A DNA stretch of 64,000 nucleotides from assembly GCF_024323335.1 (NCBI RefSeq), contig NC_066581.1:348258409-348322408 (forward strand), given 5' to 3'. This stretch comes from Lathyrus oleraceus. Taxonomy: Eukaryota; Streptophyta; Magnoliopsida; Fabales; Fabaceae. Within the stretch, counting starts at the first letter, position 1. Each line of letters begins with the position of its first letter. The position numbers were made by a program, and so were the translations under genes. The notes beneath the pieces were generated by a model. The model searched no databases and was not told the DNA's origin. It saw only the letters and a list, made by a program, of their open reading frames with translations. This document shows, in pieces, positions 31,117-41,838 of this stretch.

Positions 31117-34100
31117 ATGCAAAGCCATAACAGAAAGGAGGGAGGGTCCATAACAGAAAAATAACAGAAATTGGAGGAAGCTTTTTCATCCTCTAACCTA
31201 TCGTTTCTTCGTCTTCCATCTTCTTCCATTCCTCCACCATCACAAACTCTTCCAATCCTTCAACCACCGTAACCGTTTTTCAATTCACAATCACCTTCAT
31301 CAAAAACTCCAAACTCCATAGCCAAACCTTCAACCACTACGAATCCGTAACCGTAACCGTAATCTCCGTTCACCGAAACCTTCAACCGCTTCCAATCTTC
31401 ACTCTTCAATTCTTCCACATTAATTTATCATCATCACAACCGAACCGCCAAAGATCCTGCAACAATTCTGCAGCAATTATCTCCTTTCTCGGAAGTGATA
31501 AGCAGAAGAAAAAAGAAGAAATAATAGAAAAGAGAAATCCAGAAGAGATCGGAATAATCGGAAACTCACGATCCAAGAGACTTCTTCTTCATTTCGATCG
31601 GCAATACCGGTATTACGTCTTCGTCTTCATCTCAAAGCGGAGATGCGAGCGAGGCCTTCATCATCCACCAAGAACCTTCAACAAAATCCGTAGAAGCTCG
31701 CAACTCGTAACGGAATTGGTGAGAAGCTACAATCAGAAAGAAACCGATAATTGAAGAAGCAGTAGAAGGAACCAAAACCGTAACCGAAACCGTGATCTCC
31801 ACCTTCATCAAACCTTCACCTCTCTACAATTTTTCCAGATTTTCTTCTTCCTTCTTTCTAGTTCTTCTTCCTGAATCTTCCACTTTCTTCTGGTTCCCGC
31901 ACCATAACAATCTCACAGTATTCACTGCGAATTGAAAACCGCACCGATTCTCGCATCTCGAGATCTCACCACACCAATTCATCACGAAACCAAGCATCAC
32001 AACAGAGGAAGATCGTAACGAGCCTTTGCGCCTCGATTCACCAGCAGTTTCTTCAGCGAGTTTCGACGAAATCCAAGATCTTATCCACAAAGCAACGACG
32101 CCGAGCGCAAACCGGGATTCTCCATTTCAGCGCCACAATCCAGCGATTCCTCATCCGCTCCATCAACGACGCGACGCAGCAAGTGGAAATCGAACAACCT
32201 CATTGGACGTCGAAGTCGGTGAGCTCTTTTCTCTTCAAATTCCATTACCCGCACGTGAGAATGAACTGAATATTGATTTCGTTTCCAATGTCGAATTGGT
32301 GAAAGGATGAGTGATGAGGTTAGTCTCAAGATTTGTTTGTTTTCCTGCTTGTTTCAATGTCCCCTTTAGAGTTGTGGAATATGGATATGGAGTTGAAAAT
32401 TGCTTTTGGTCCTTTCTGCACTTGCAACCCTGGTAAGGGCCCGAGAGGACACACCACACTCACTCCCACGGGCCTGGTTCTTGTCTTAGGCCCAGTGAGA
32501 TACACACTCCATTTCACTTAGTGCACCCCTGCGATTGGGCTTAGCCGTCCTTTCCAATTCTAAGCCCAGTCTGCTGCATCTTGATCCACTGCACTTTGTT
32601 TTATATAGTTATTAATTGATAATTGTTTTGGATAATATTAGGTTTAGTTTCGGTTAATTAGGATGATTAGATAAATTTAGAATTAGGTATTATTAGAAAA
32701 TTAGAAGATATTAGAAGTTTTTGGATTGAATTAGTGATTGATTCTAGAATTAGTTTAATTAGGTTAATCGGTTTAATTAGATTAATTAGAAATGTTAAAA
32801 ACTGATTTTAGAATTAGTGAAGTTGATTAGAAATTTCGGATTAATTTTAGAGATAGGATAATAGGTTGATTAGTGTAATAGACTTTTAGGTGTATTAGAA
32901 TTAATAGAGATTAGTTCAATCTTAGAATTCTAGATCTTAATTAGGAACCTTGGTTTAGTTAGAAATAGAATTTTTTAGGAATGTTGGTTAGAAATTAGAA
33001 TATTTTAGATATTAATTTAGCTTTAGAAAGTAGAATTAGTTTAGAATTTAATTGCTTTAAATAGAACTTACTTTCGTAAATAGAAATTTAATTCAATATT
33101 AATCCATAACTGTGAAATGACTATTCTACCCTTAGGCTTGGAAATAATTCGGTCTTGCATGCTCCCTTAATTTTAGGACATATCATCACTTGATTAAATG
33201 AATTTCACGTGGAGTTTGAGCTTCCGTTTTGGATTTTTGTTCTTCTTTGACCCTAGTCTTGGACTAGTGGTTTGTGATCTCACTTTCGAGTTGTGTTTCA
33301 GGTTAATAGCACAAATGACCTATGCTTGATGATGTGCTTCCATTGGAGTTGACTTGTGACTTGTGTATAGCTAATTTTGACTTTGTTTTGCAGGGTTTGA
33401 TATTTGAGTTTGAGCCTTAATGGCTTGTACTTTGGTGCATTGGTTTGTGTTTGTCTGTTTATAGTTAACTGTGAACCATTTGCTGTTTAGTTGTGTGATT
33501 AGTACACTGATGATATTTGATTGATTTCAGGTACATTAGTCGCTAATATTGCTTTGCTTTGCTTGATAAGCAATTTTCACTGAGGTATAACATTCTTGTC
33601 TCCATGTAGTCTGGAAGACCTGGCCTGTTACTTGGCCAGGCAACTGTCTGAAGTCCTCCTTAAGAGGCGATGTTTGTGGTTGTTTACATTTGTGCCAGGA
33701 AGGTAAAGACCTCTATGAGGCAATTGGTGGATCAAAGGGATATGCAATCTATCCCCCACTATTCTGTGAGTCGTCCCTCTGCTCACACGGCTGTGTGTTG
33801 ATGCATTGGGACACAAACCCAAGATCTTGTACGGTGTACAATCGAGTCAGAGTCTTGAGCGTAGAAGGGTCCCTCCATTCTGGACCCACGCTCCTTTGTC
33901 TGAAGCTCTCCCTGACCAGGGATAAGAGCTGTGAAGTCTCATCTTCACTCACCCTTCATCAGCTTCACCTTAGCCCCTCAATGGCAAGGTTAAGAGCTAA
34001 CCTGACCCCGATACAGAGGCTTGTTTGTTGAGGTTGATATGACCCCTCGACTAAAGCCTAGCCCTGATGTTTGAGCCCCTTGTTGGTGTGTTTATTTCAT

Positions 34101-34377
34101 GCTGTATATGTTTGTGTGGTGTGATTGTACCCCCTAGGTTTGCTAGACTCCGCGTAGTCTCGTTTGCATGTCAATTAAGGTAGCACGGTTCCTTCGTATA
34201 GGACTTCCTTTCTTGCTTGAGCTTTCCTAAAACACAAGCAAACATTATCCCCTCTTAAGGATACGTCCACTCCTTCTACTACAGGTGAGTAAGTCTCCAA
34301 TGGTCGAGCATCCGGTAGATTGCGTAGTGACGTTGTCCACCTAAAAAACACAAACCAACAGGAATAGTTTAGCCGAA

Positions 34378-34791
34378 CTACGGCAACTCTGATTCTCATG
34401 TCCAGATGAGATACGTAGGCACGAGATGCGATGTCTTGTCGAGTTTGACTAACAACTAACACTAATTCTTTTCTCTCGCCCTCGTTGCGATTGAGACCTC
34501 CCCTTTCTCTTGCCCTAGTTGCAATCGAGACCCTTCTTCTTCCTGTGTTGGTGTTAGGAGATGGATGTAAGCCCAGTGATTGGCATTCAGGCTCCACGTT
34601 TGCCTTTGCCTACATTTGTTTGTGTGCGTGTTAGCCGAGCTACGAATGCTCTGATTCTCCTTCGTCCAAAGGAGATACGTATGCATAGGATGCGACATCC
34701 TAGCGAGCATGTGTCGTTTCCCCCGGTCGAACTACTTAGACTCTAATGTCTATGCCTGATAGACTAAGTAGGCCCAGGATGCGATATCCTG
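34378..34791 (+). other. Three tandem structured modules in Ogre-like U5
   Basis: Each module has an outer stem P2 enclosing an inner hairpin P3, followed by a hairpin P1. Module 1: CTACG/CGTAG (34378-34382 with 34414-34418), inner TCTCAT/ATGAGA (34394-34399 with 34406-34411). Module 2: CTACG with CGTA, inner TCTCCTT/AAGGAGA (34656-34662 with 34669-34675), P1 AGGATG/CATCCT (34687-34701). Module 3: CTACTTA/TAAGTAG (34732-34738 with 34765-34771), inner GTCTAT/ATAGAC (34748-34753 with 34759-34764), P1 CAGGAT/ATCCTG (34775-34791). Identical copies lie 14,056 bp downstream in LTR2. LTR3 has module 1 and most of module 2. Confidence 0.75.
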
Positions 34792-34892
34792 CCGAGTTCA
34801 GTCTTGTTTGCTTCCTGTGTCTCTTTCAGCCGATGTTTGTGTGTGTGAGCAGTATTTTTAGCAACCATTTTCCTTCCTATTGTGCGTGGATC

Positions 34893-34908
34893 CCGTCGAG
34901 TACGACGG
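34893..34908 (+). other. Conserved U5 tetraloop hairpin (Ogre-like LTR)
   Basis: CCGTCG-AGTA-CGACGG, followed by the linear block GGGTGCTAATACCTTCCC. Counterparts on the minus strand: CCATGG-tact-CCATGG (15964-15979), CCATGG-ttat-CCATGG (19907-19922) and CCGTAG-tact-CTACGG (62986-63001), each beside the same linear block. Base changes keep pairing. Confidence 0.75.
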
Positions 34909-35094
34909 ATGCGTAGGGGTGCTAATACCTTCCCTTCGCATAACCGACTCCCGATCCCATTCTCTTTGGTCGCGAGACCATGCTTTTTCCAGGTTTACTC
35001 TGAGCGTTTCCTTTCCCTCTTTTGGGATAAATAACGCACGGTGGCGGCTCTGTTGTTCTTGTTTTCCCGCCGGTTTTTCGCGTAATGCGACAGC

Positions 35095-35112
35095 TGGCGA
35101 CTCTGCTGGGGA
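35095..35112 (+). other. Primer binding site of Ogre-like unit 1
   Basis: TGGCGACTCTGCTGGGGA, two bases after the LTR end. Starting with TGG, it would pair with a tRNA 3' CCA end. Ogre elements are reported to use a tRNA-Arg primer; I have not checked the tRNA sequence. The copy in unit 2 is at 49151-49168. Confidence 0.85.
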
Positions 35113-36135
35113 TATGAGAAGTTGACCTGTGCTGGTCCTTCTTCCCTAAGCGAGTCTCTCCTAGCGCTCTCTAGGTTAAGGCTTTGGTTGCTTTTTGCTG
35201 TGTTGTTTATTGCATTCATTGTTTATTGTTTGCATGTATTGTTTGCATTAATGTTTGCATTCATTCATATTCATCTGCTGGTTAGGCTGTGTTTTCTCTG
35301 ATTGGGGGTGGGAGTTACTCGAGGTAAAAGGCCCAATACCCAGGCTATGAGTGCAATCTAGGAAACCTAGGAATAGAGTGATTCATGGGAAGCGGGTGGT
35401 ATGCGCCACTTAGCGGAACATTGACATCACGAGCAGTTCAGATTCTGATGGGGTATCATCGGTGCATATATCTGGTGTGCACAGGATGATATTCTTGAAA
35501 GGGTTGTTTATCCTGCGTTTCTCTCGACCTAACCCGGGCCTAGATGACACCCGTGAGTGGGAGGGAATGATTATTACAGGTACAGTTGCTGACTGGTTGG
35601 TGACTTGTTGGTGACTCTTGGTACCGATGATGATGGTGAAGTATGGACATTTATTTCTGGGACGCCGGAGTTCTGTCAGTGGTTTATCAGCGGGTTCCGT
35701 TTATTTCGGATCCCCGGGTTAAATTTGAGAGTACCTGTTCAGAGGATCTGATTGTCATCCGTTCAGTGGATGTTCCTATGATGATAGTGATGTAATCTCC
35801 GGTTCCGTTTATTTCGAAACTTCCCAAGTCGGATTTATGGTGACTTGGTCCCTCAAATGACTGTGACTGGTTCAAAGAATGGGTCTTCAGAGGAATTGGT
35901 GGCACAGTAACTTGCATTCATGCATTTGCATTACATTCATCTGCATTCAACCCATGTCGATCCGTACTCAGGGTCCATTGTTGATTGAGATACTGGTTGA
36001 GAGACATCCAGATGTCAGATTGTTATTGATGAAAAATTATTTGTCTCAGTGATGCTAGAATCCAAGGACGGAATATTCCTGGTACGGATAGACATTGCAT
36101 GTGTGAGTCATACTAACCCATTTGCTGTTTTGTAG
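35113..36135 (+). other. Ogre-like leader or intron region without gag
   Basis: About 1 kb between the PBS and a strong 3' splice-site signal. There are no Gag or protease motifs, where an autonomous Ogre carries several kilobases of coding sequence. The end has TACTAAC (36111-36117), a pyrimidine-rich stretch and AG at 36134-36135, that is, branch point and acceptor in canonical spacing. I cannot place the matching donor. Confidence 0.6.
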
Positions 36136-37221
36136 GTGTCAACCGGTGCGCATAGCTCGTCTGTTCAAATTTCCTGCTAGGGGCAACAAATCCAAACTAA
36201 TGGATCCACTCAACACCGGTAAAGGCAGACATGTTTGGGATCGGTTATCGGCCAGATCAAGAGTCGTCTAGACCAAACAGAGGACGTCGTCCACCGTACA
36301 TCTTTGTCAGTGCAGGAATGTTGGATTCTGATCATGCTTGTTCAGTGAGTGAAGAGATCGACCGCGACCGCGAGCTAGAGCTGTGGATAAAGTCATGCGT
36401 ACCAGGCAATTGGAAAGCCTCCAAAAGCATCACTGTCACTCATCCGGAAGTGTAGTATTTCTGGGTTTTATTTTGTTTGCATGAAAGCCATACGTTTTGC
36501 CCGAAACGTACTGGTCCATTGTAAGGGCCACCTCATGTGTTTCATTTTTGCAACATTTTGCATCAGTAATAAATGGATGTTTTTGTGATCAAAAGCGGTG
36601 TTCCCTGTTTTTCATTTTTGCAGTTTAAAAAAATAAAAATGGCAATGTTTTTCGTTTTCCTTTTGATTTTGTCTCGTTCCAACCTCAAAAGTGATTACTC
36701 TCCTGATCTCATCGATAACAATTTGGTTACCCCTCTATATGACTTCGACAATCCAAGCTATCATGCCGAAGAAAAAGGCGAAGAAGATTGTGATCTGCTG
36801 GAATTAGCTAGGTTGTTGAAACAAGAGGAGAAGGTGATTCAACCACACGAGGAGCGAGTCAAGATGGTAATCCCAAGTACCGCCGAGGTCAGAAGGGAAA
36901 TGAAAGTTGAGGCCGCTTCAGAGGCAAGTCAAGAGCAGAATGGTAGCCCTGTTGAAAGAGCAGGTTGATATCTTCACCTGGTTGCATCCAGATACACCAG
37001 GGTGGAATACCCATGTTATGGGGCACGAGCTACCATCGAGAGAAGACTATCCTCTAGTGAAGAAGAAGGCCGGTGCCACGAATCAAAGGGCTACGGTGAC
37101 TTTGTTTCATGATATGACTCATCGTGAAAGCGAATGCCATGTTGATGACATGATGACAAAGTCCCAAGCAGAAGAGGGGCACCCGGTGGACTTGATCAAG
37201 TTGTTTGACCGGTGGAGATAA
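36136..37221 (+). pseudogene. Ogre/Tat pol remnant: protease-RT linker and start of RT region
   Basis: Three pieces resemble the Tat-lineage pol segment between protease and reverse transcriptase. First, 36231-36455 encodes GIGYRPDQ, VSAGMLDSDHACS and ELELWIKSCVPG. Second, 36573-36968 has a hydrophobic start then DNPSYHAEEKGEEDC and ELARLLKQEEKVIQPHEE. Third, in another frame, 36935-37075 encodes VALLKEQVDIFTWLHPDTPG and VMGHELPSREDYP, the segment that precedes RT. Frame changes and stops separate them, and no RT catalytic motif follows. Recognition is from remembered family patterns, so domain names are moderately sure. The fragment cannot make an enzyme. Confidence 0.65.
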
Positions 37222-37497
37222 CTCATACTGTTGAGTCTAAGTCAGTGCACTTATGGAGTGCTGTCCAGCAAGCTGCCGAGGCATGTTGTGAATGAAAGAG
37301 GAATCGAGGTTTTTCCTGCAAAAAAAAAAAAAAAAAAAACAGTGCAAGAAACGCCTGAACCAAAAACAAACAAAAAAAAAGAGAGAAAAGAAATCAAATG
37401 GTCAGGTGGAATGATGACTGCCAAGGGGCATGGAAAGAAAAAATGAGTAGCAGGAACCTCTGATTCTGATGCCTTCCTTGGAAGAAACAACTGTTAA

Positions 37498-38105
37498 TCT
37501 GGTACTTGACAGCCCTCAAGGGGTCTACGAGGTGTGTATGTGTCAGCATGACGAGTCTTGTCGAAAAGAACATGCAATTTACCTAAGCAAAAAGTTTATC
37601 GACCGTGAAACAATACACTCACTGCTCGAGAAAACTTGATGTACTTTGGCATAGGCTGTTCGCCGACTGAGACAGTATGCTGGTTCATACCACCTTGTGG
37701 ATGTCCAAAATGGATCTGATCAAGTATGTGCTTGAGGAGATAGCGTTGAACGGACGGGTTGCGAGAGGGCAAATGGCGTCAACTGAATACGATATTCAGT
37801 ATACCTCCCAGAAAGCAATCGAGAAGAGGGTATTGTATGGTTATCTCGCCCAACAACCCATCGATGATTCTCAACCAAGGAAGTTTGAAGTCCCTGATGA
37901 GGATATCTCGAGGTACTCAAATCGAAAGATTGAGAGTGACCGATCCCGGAGGAGGGGCCTGACCCTGAATCCGAACGGGTTCTGATGTCTGATGGGGAGA
38001 GTTTAAAGTGAATGAGCTAGTGCTTCCCCGATAACATTTGAATGCACCAACGATGGTGGCTGAATACGAGGTTGGTATCCTGAGTGTCGTACTTCGGTAC
38101 GTGCA
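37498..38105 (+). pseudogene. Ogre/Tat RNase H remnants
   Basis: Around 37520-37985 the fragments CQHDES, RKEHAIYLSKKF, SLLEKT, then LIKYVLEEIALNGRVARGQM and SQKAIEKRVLYGYLAQQP resemble Ty3/gypsy RNase H of the Tat lineage, with stop codons in between (e.g. TGA near 37636). A short piece at 38041-38085 resembles the second, archaeal-type RNase H of Tat elements (a TN...VAEYE pattern across two frames). RT and integrase motifs are absent on either side. Copy in unit 2: 51555-52162. Confidence 0.6.
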
Positions 38106-39600
38106 TCCACTGGGGCAACGCCTTTCTCACTCCGGTATGAGATGAAGGTTGTACTACCATTTGAGACTCAGGTTTCGTCATGGGGTCCCGTTGGACGTAA
38201 ACTTGAAAAAGGATGAGTGGATAAGGACTCAGTATGACACGTTGAGCCTGACCGATGAGAAAAGGGCTGACGGTTACTTGTCATGGGGCAGTTGTACCCA
38301 GTAAATGAAGCGTTTTGTTAACTAAGAAGTGCGACCTCGTGGGTATCATGAGAGATATGGTGTTGAAAAGGATCCTTCCTCCTCAAGACGATCGTGGGGC
38401 AAGTGGATAAACAGTTATGAATGTCCATTCGGGGTCGAAAAGGTCTCCTCTGACAGAGCCTTGTGATCGATGACCACGAATGATGAAGATTTTCCAATCC
38501 CTGTGAATGCGGACGCAGTTAGAAGATACTTCGTGAAAAAAAATTGACCCGCTGGACAAAAAGAAAAGTCCAGGCAAAAAGGGGCATCCCGGCGAACCAA
38601 GGAAAAAAAGAGAAAAGGTTCGGGCAGAAGTTAGGGATAATAAAAGGAAAAAACTGTACACCCGGCAAGTCGAAAACCCCACAAGGGCGACTTGGGCAAA
38701 AAAGGGTATCCCGGTGGACTGAAACCCGAAAGGGCGGTCCAGGCAAGAGAGGGATTGAAACGAACAACTGCGTCCAGCATGATCATTTGTGCTTTGGTTA
38801 AGACATCACAGCTAATCTCCGACAGAGATCGATTGGAAGCGTCTTGTTCAGAAGGCCGAAAGTGCGGAACGTCTTGAGGACATATGAGGTGTAATCGAGT
38901 TGGAACCCGATGAGATCACGGTTTCACATTGCCATTAGGATAGATTTTTCCTTTTGTGCGCAATCACCTCTTTCCAGGGTTTGCTCCCTGTGGGTTGCTC
39001 AATTCTGAGCCATTTTTTGTTTCAGTCAATAAAATGCGTATTCAGTCAAATAGTTTTGTTTTTGTTTTCATTACCGCTTTGATTACGAAGACATCCGTTT
39101 ATTTTGATAAGAATATTTGCATTTTGAAACATGGAGGTCCCTTCCGATGCATGCTTATAAGATTGAAATCTGGAAATCTTATTCGGAAGTTTGAGTGACC
39201 AAGATGTTGAAGTGTTGGCACGCCTGGGGCACGCTTTTATCTAACAATCTCTTGTGCAGGTGCTGTTAGATATCTTCATTCGCTGGCAAGTAGTGATATG
39301 AAGTCTTTTGACAAAAGATCCCCACAGAGTCCAACCAGGGGCAAGGGATAGACGAACAATGAAAGGACGGTGAAGGATTACGACGACGATCCTGGAGGGT
39401 TAATCAAGAAGACTCTTCAAAGTCTAAGGACTGGAAAGTTTGTATGAATCCCAGGAGTTCGATCCCCGTGAAGTACGGAGGATTCGGGAATACAAGGGGA
39501 TGAATCAGAACAGTCCAAGATGAGCCTGGGAGTTCTCAAAAGTGGAAAGTCAACACTGTGGTAGGATGGTGAACACCAGTGTTCGACAAATCGAAGGGCG
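38106..39600 (+). other. Ogre-like 3' region, non-coding, with GAAA-loop hairpin
   Basis: No recognisable protein. A block at 38560-38755 repeats GGCAAAAA-GGG-patterns and holds a hairpin in which GGAC/GTCC (38716-38719 with 38737-38740) encloses CCC-GAAA-GGG (38725-38734). Another conserved-looking stretch includes AATAAA (39029-39034), a possible poly(A) signal. The rest is unannotatable. Confidence 0.5.
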
Positions 39601-40598
39601 GCCCGTGTCCGATAGGCTGTATTTCCCCCAATGGGTTTGAGAGTGTCATCTCCCTAGCAGATTCGAGATCGGTGTCTCCCTAGCGAGCCTGAAGGTTACC
39701 ATATCCTCAGCGGAGTTGTGACTGTTTCCCAAGTCTGAAGCTGTCTTCCCAGCAGAGTTTGTGTTGATGGTTCTCCCCCAGCAAGGTCCCCAAGTGGATC
39801 AAGTTCGGAGAAAATCATCTCCAGTAGAGACAAGTATCGGTTGCCTCCCCTAGCAGGGTAATCTCTAAGCAGTCCGGGTTCGATGGAGATCATCCCCAGC
39901 AAGGTTTGTCTTTCCCCAGCAGGGTGGAAATTGACGTGGTAATGAGATCCTCAGCACAGTTCCTGGAATTCCCCAGTGTTGTCTCTGGAGGAGACGTGTG
40001 TTTATGCATCCATCATTTAGATAAGCATAGCATATTGCATCATTAGTGCATAGCATTTCCATGATCATGGGGCATTGTGTAAAACAAAAAAAAACTCATG
40101 CATCCACATTGCAAACATATCCATTAGCCCTAGGCCGTGGTGACCAGCCGAGATTGGGTTGTTGGAAGAGTTTAGCATCGCGCTATTGGATCGGCTTCAG
40201 AGTTGGGTCCCCCAGCATGGTTGAGAGGTCGGTGTTTTCTCAGCAACGACTCTTTAGTCGAGCGGGTATCCCCAGCAGCACAAATTCCCTAGCAGATGTG
40301 GGTGTGTCTGATCTCTCCATGTAGAGTCTACCCCTTAAGCAGAAAAGTGTCTACCATTTCTTTCTGCGCTCCCCACTGAGTTAGATCCTCGTGGATGACG
40401 GTTGCTTCCGTTCCCTCCCTCACGGGACGGGTTTCCCTATCGAGTTTTTTCCTCGTTAGGATGAGTCTTGATTCAGTCTGCCTTTTTGGATCGATCCTAA
40501 ATTGGCTCCCCGTTGACTGTTTCTTGTACTTCCCTGGGGCATAAATGAATAGTTGCTCACTAACCGGCACTCATTCATCTTATCCTCAGCGGAATTTG
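39601..40598 (+). repeat. Degenerate CCCCAGCAGAG-type repeats
   Basis: Short phrases such as TCCCTAGCAGA, TCCCCAGCAGGGT and CCCAGCAGAGT recur every 25-60 bp without a fixed period. No ORF with a recognisable product. Copy in unit 2: 53658-54654. Confidence 0.6.
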
Positions 40599-41030
40599 TT
40601 GGCCTCTACCTGCAAACCGGTAGCTGTAAGTCCTATCGTCGTGGTTTTCTACCTACAAGCCGGTAATTGTAAAATCCCACTTTCATCCCCTAGCAGAGGT
40701 GGCCTTTGTGGTTCATTCTGTTTGTTGGCCTCTACCTACAAACCGGTAGTTGTAAGTCCTATCTTTGTGGTTTTCTACCCAACCGGTAGTTGTAAAATCC
40801 CACTTTCATCCCCTAGCAGAGGTAACCTTTGTGGTTCATTCTGTCGGTTGGCCTCTACCTACAAACCGGTAGTTGTAAGTCCTATCTTTGTGGTTTTCTA
40901 CCTGCAAGCTGGTAGTTGTAAAATCCCACGTTCTCCCCTTGGTGGAGTTAACCCTTTGTGCTCATCCTAGTTGATGACGGTGACTTTCCCGTGGTTTTTC
41001 TGCCTACAAACCGGTAGATGTAATCCCCTC
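40599..41030 (+). repeat. Tandem repeat T1, 123-126 bp
   Basis: Copies start at 40599, 40725 and 40848 with TTGGCCTCTACC; a partial fourth ends near 41030. Each includes two versions of CTACAAACCGGTAGTTGTAA. Copy in unit 2: 54655-55086. Confidence 0.85.
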
Positions 41031-41221
41031 TTTGCAGTTATTAGTACCCAGTTGGCGGTATTGATAGTCTTGTCCCCTCTGGATACTTGCCTTGATCAAG
41101 CAGTATTGTCCCCAGTGGGTCTTCCCCCCTTCCTTTTGGATACATGCTCCGAGTAAGCAATTTTACCCTTTTGATTGGTCATCTTTGCATACCTAGTCTG
41201 GTACCCCGATGCCTTTCCTTT

Positions 41222-41650
41222 CGGTCGATTTATCCATCTAACAACCTGCAACCCGGTTATGGATAATCTTCCTGGCGAGTATATTATCTACGTTCTGACG
41301 GCTATAGATAATATGTCTCATGCGCTCTCTGGTCAGTCTTTTGATTGTTTCCTCCAGCAGAGTAAGATTCGTATTCCTCGTGGAATCGGATGTCCATCCT
41401 TTAACAAGTTTGCTTTCGCTCTCTTCAGGATGATGTCGGTCGTTTATCCATTTAACAACCTACAACCCGGTTATGGATAATCTTCCATGCGAGTGTGTTA
41501 TCTACGTTTTGACGGCTATAGATAATATGTCTCATGCGCTCTTGGGTCGAAGTCGTCCTCCCCAGTCGAGTAAGATTCGTATTCCTTGTGGAATCGGATA
41601 TCCATCCTTTAACAAGACTGCTTTTCTAGCCCTCTTCAGGATGTTGAGTG
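41222..41650 (+). repeat. Tandem repeat T2, 215 bp, two copies
   Basis: Copies start with CGGTCG at 41222 and 41437, and include AACCCGGTTATGGATAATC and GGCTATAGATAATATG. Copy in unit 2: 55278-55706. Confidence 0.85.
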
Positions 41651-41838
41651 TTTTGGAACACAAACCAATTCACGTGTGGTCGGTCACCCGTTTCATACCT
41701 ACAACCCGGTATCTTTGGTGTTCCTTCCTGTTTGCTCGCTGTAGTGACCTTGTTCCCCAGTGAGATCCCCTGCAAGTGTGTAGCCTTGCCTTGACATGTG
41801 TAGATGTCGTCCTGTCAGCACCCGCGTGTGTTGTTTCC

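Larger units (their letters stand above)
30002..35092 (+). repeat. Ogre-like LTR1
   Basis: 5,091 bp, from TGTAGCACC to TGCGACA, followed after two bases by the PBS. Contents in order: A/T-rich U3 with a 107-bp tandem duplication; TATA box at 31109; a CT-rich leader; a 94-codon ORF (32026-32310, unrecognised, conserved in all three LTRs); a very AT-rich stretch (32590-33110); a hairpin CCTGGCC/GGCCAGG (33619-33640); three structured modules (34378-34791); a U5 block with a hairpin (34893-34908); and a PBS-like sequence (35042-35055). Confidence 0.95.

Noticed and set aside
32026..32310. 94-codon ORF in the LTR as a captured host gene
   Set aside because: It is intact in all three LTRs, but these are too young to show selection, and I recognise no domain. 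Kept only as a note in the LTR entry.
34175..34597. 140-residue minus-strand ORF in the Ogre-like LTR, repeated in LTR2 and LTR3
   Set aside because: It runs antisense through the structured modules, has no recognisable domain and is conserved only because the array is young.
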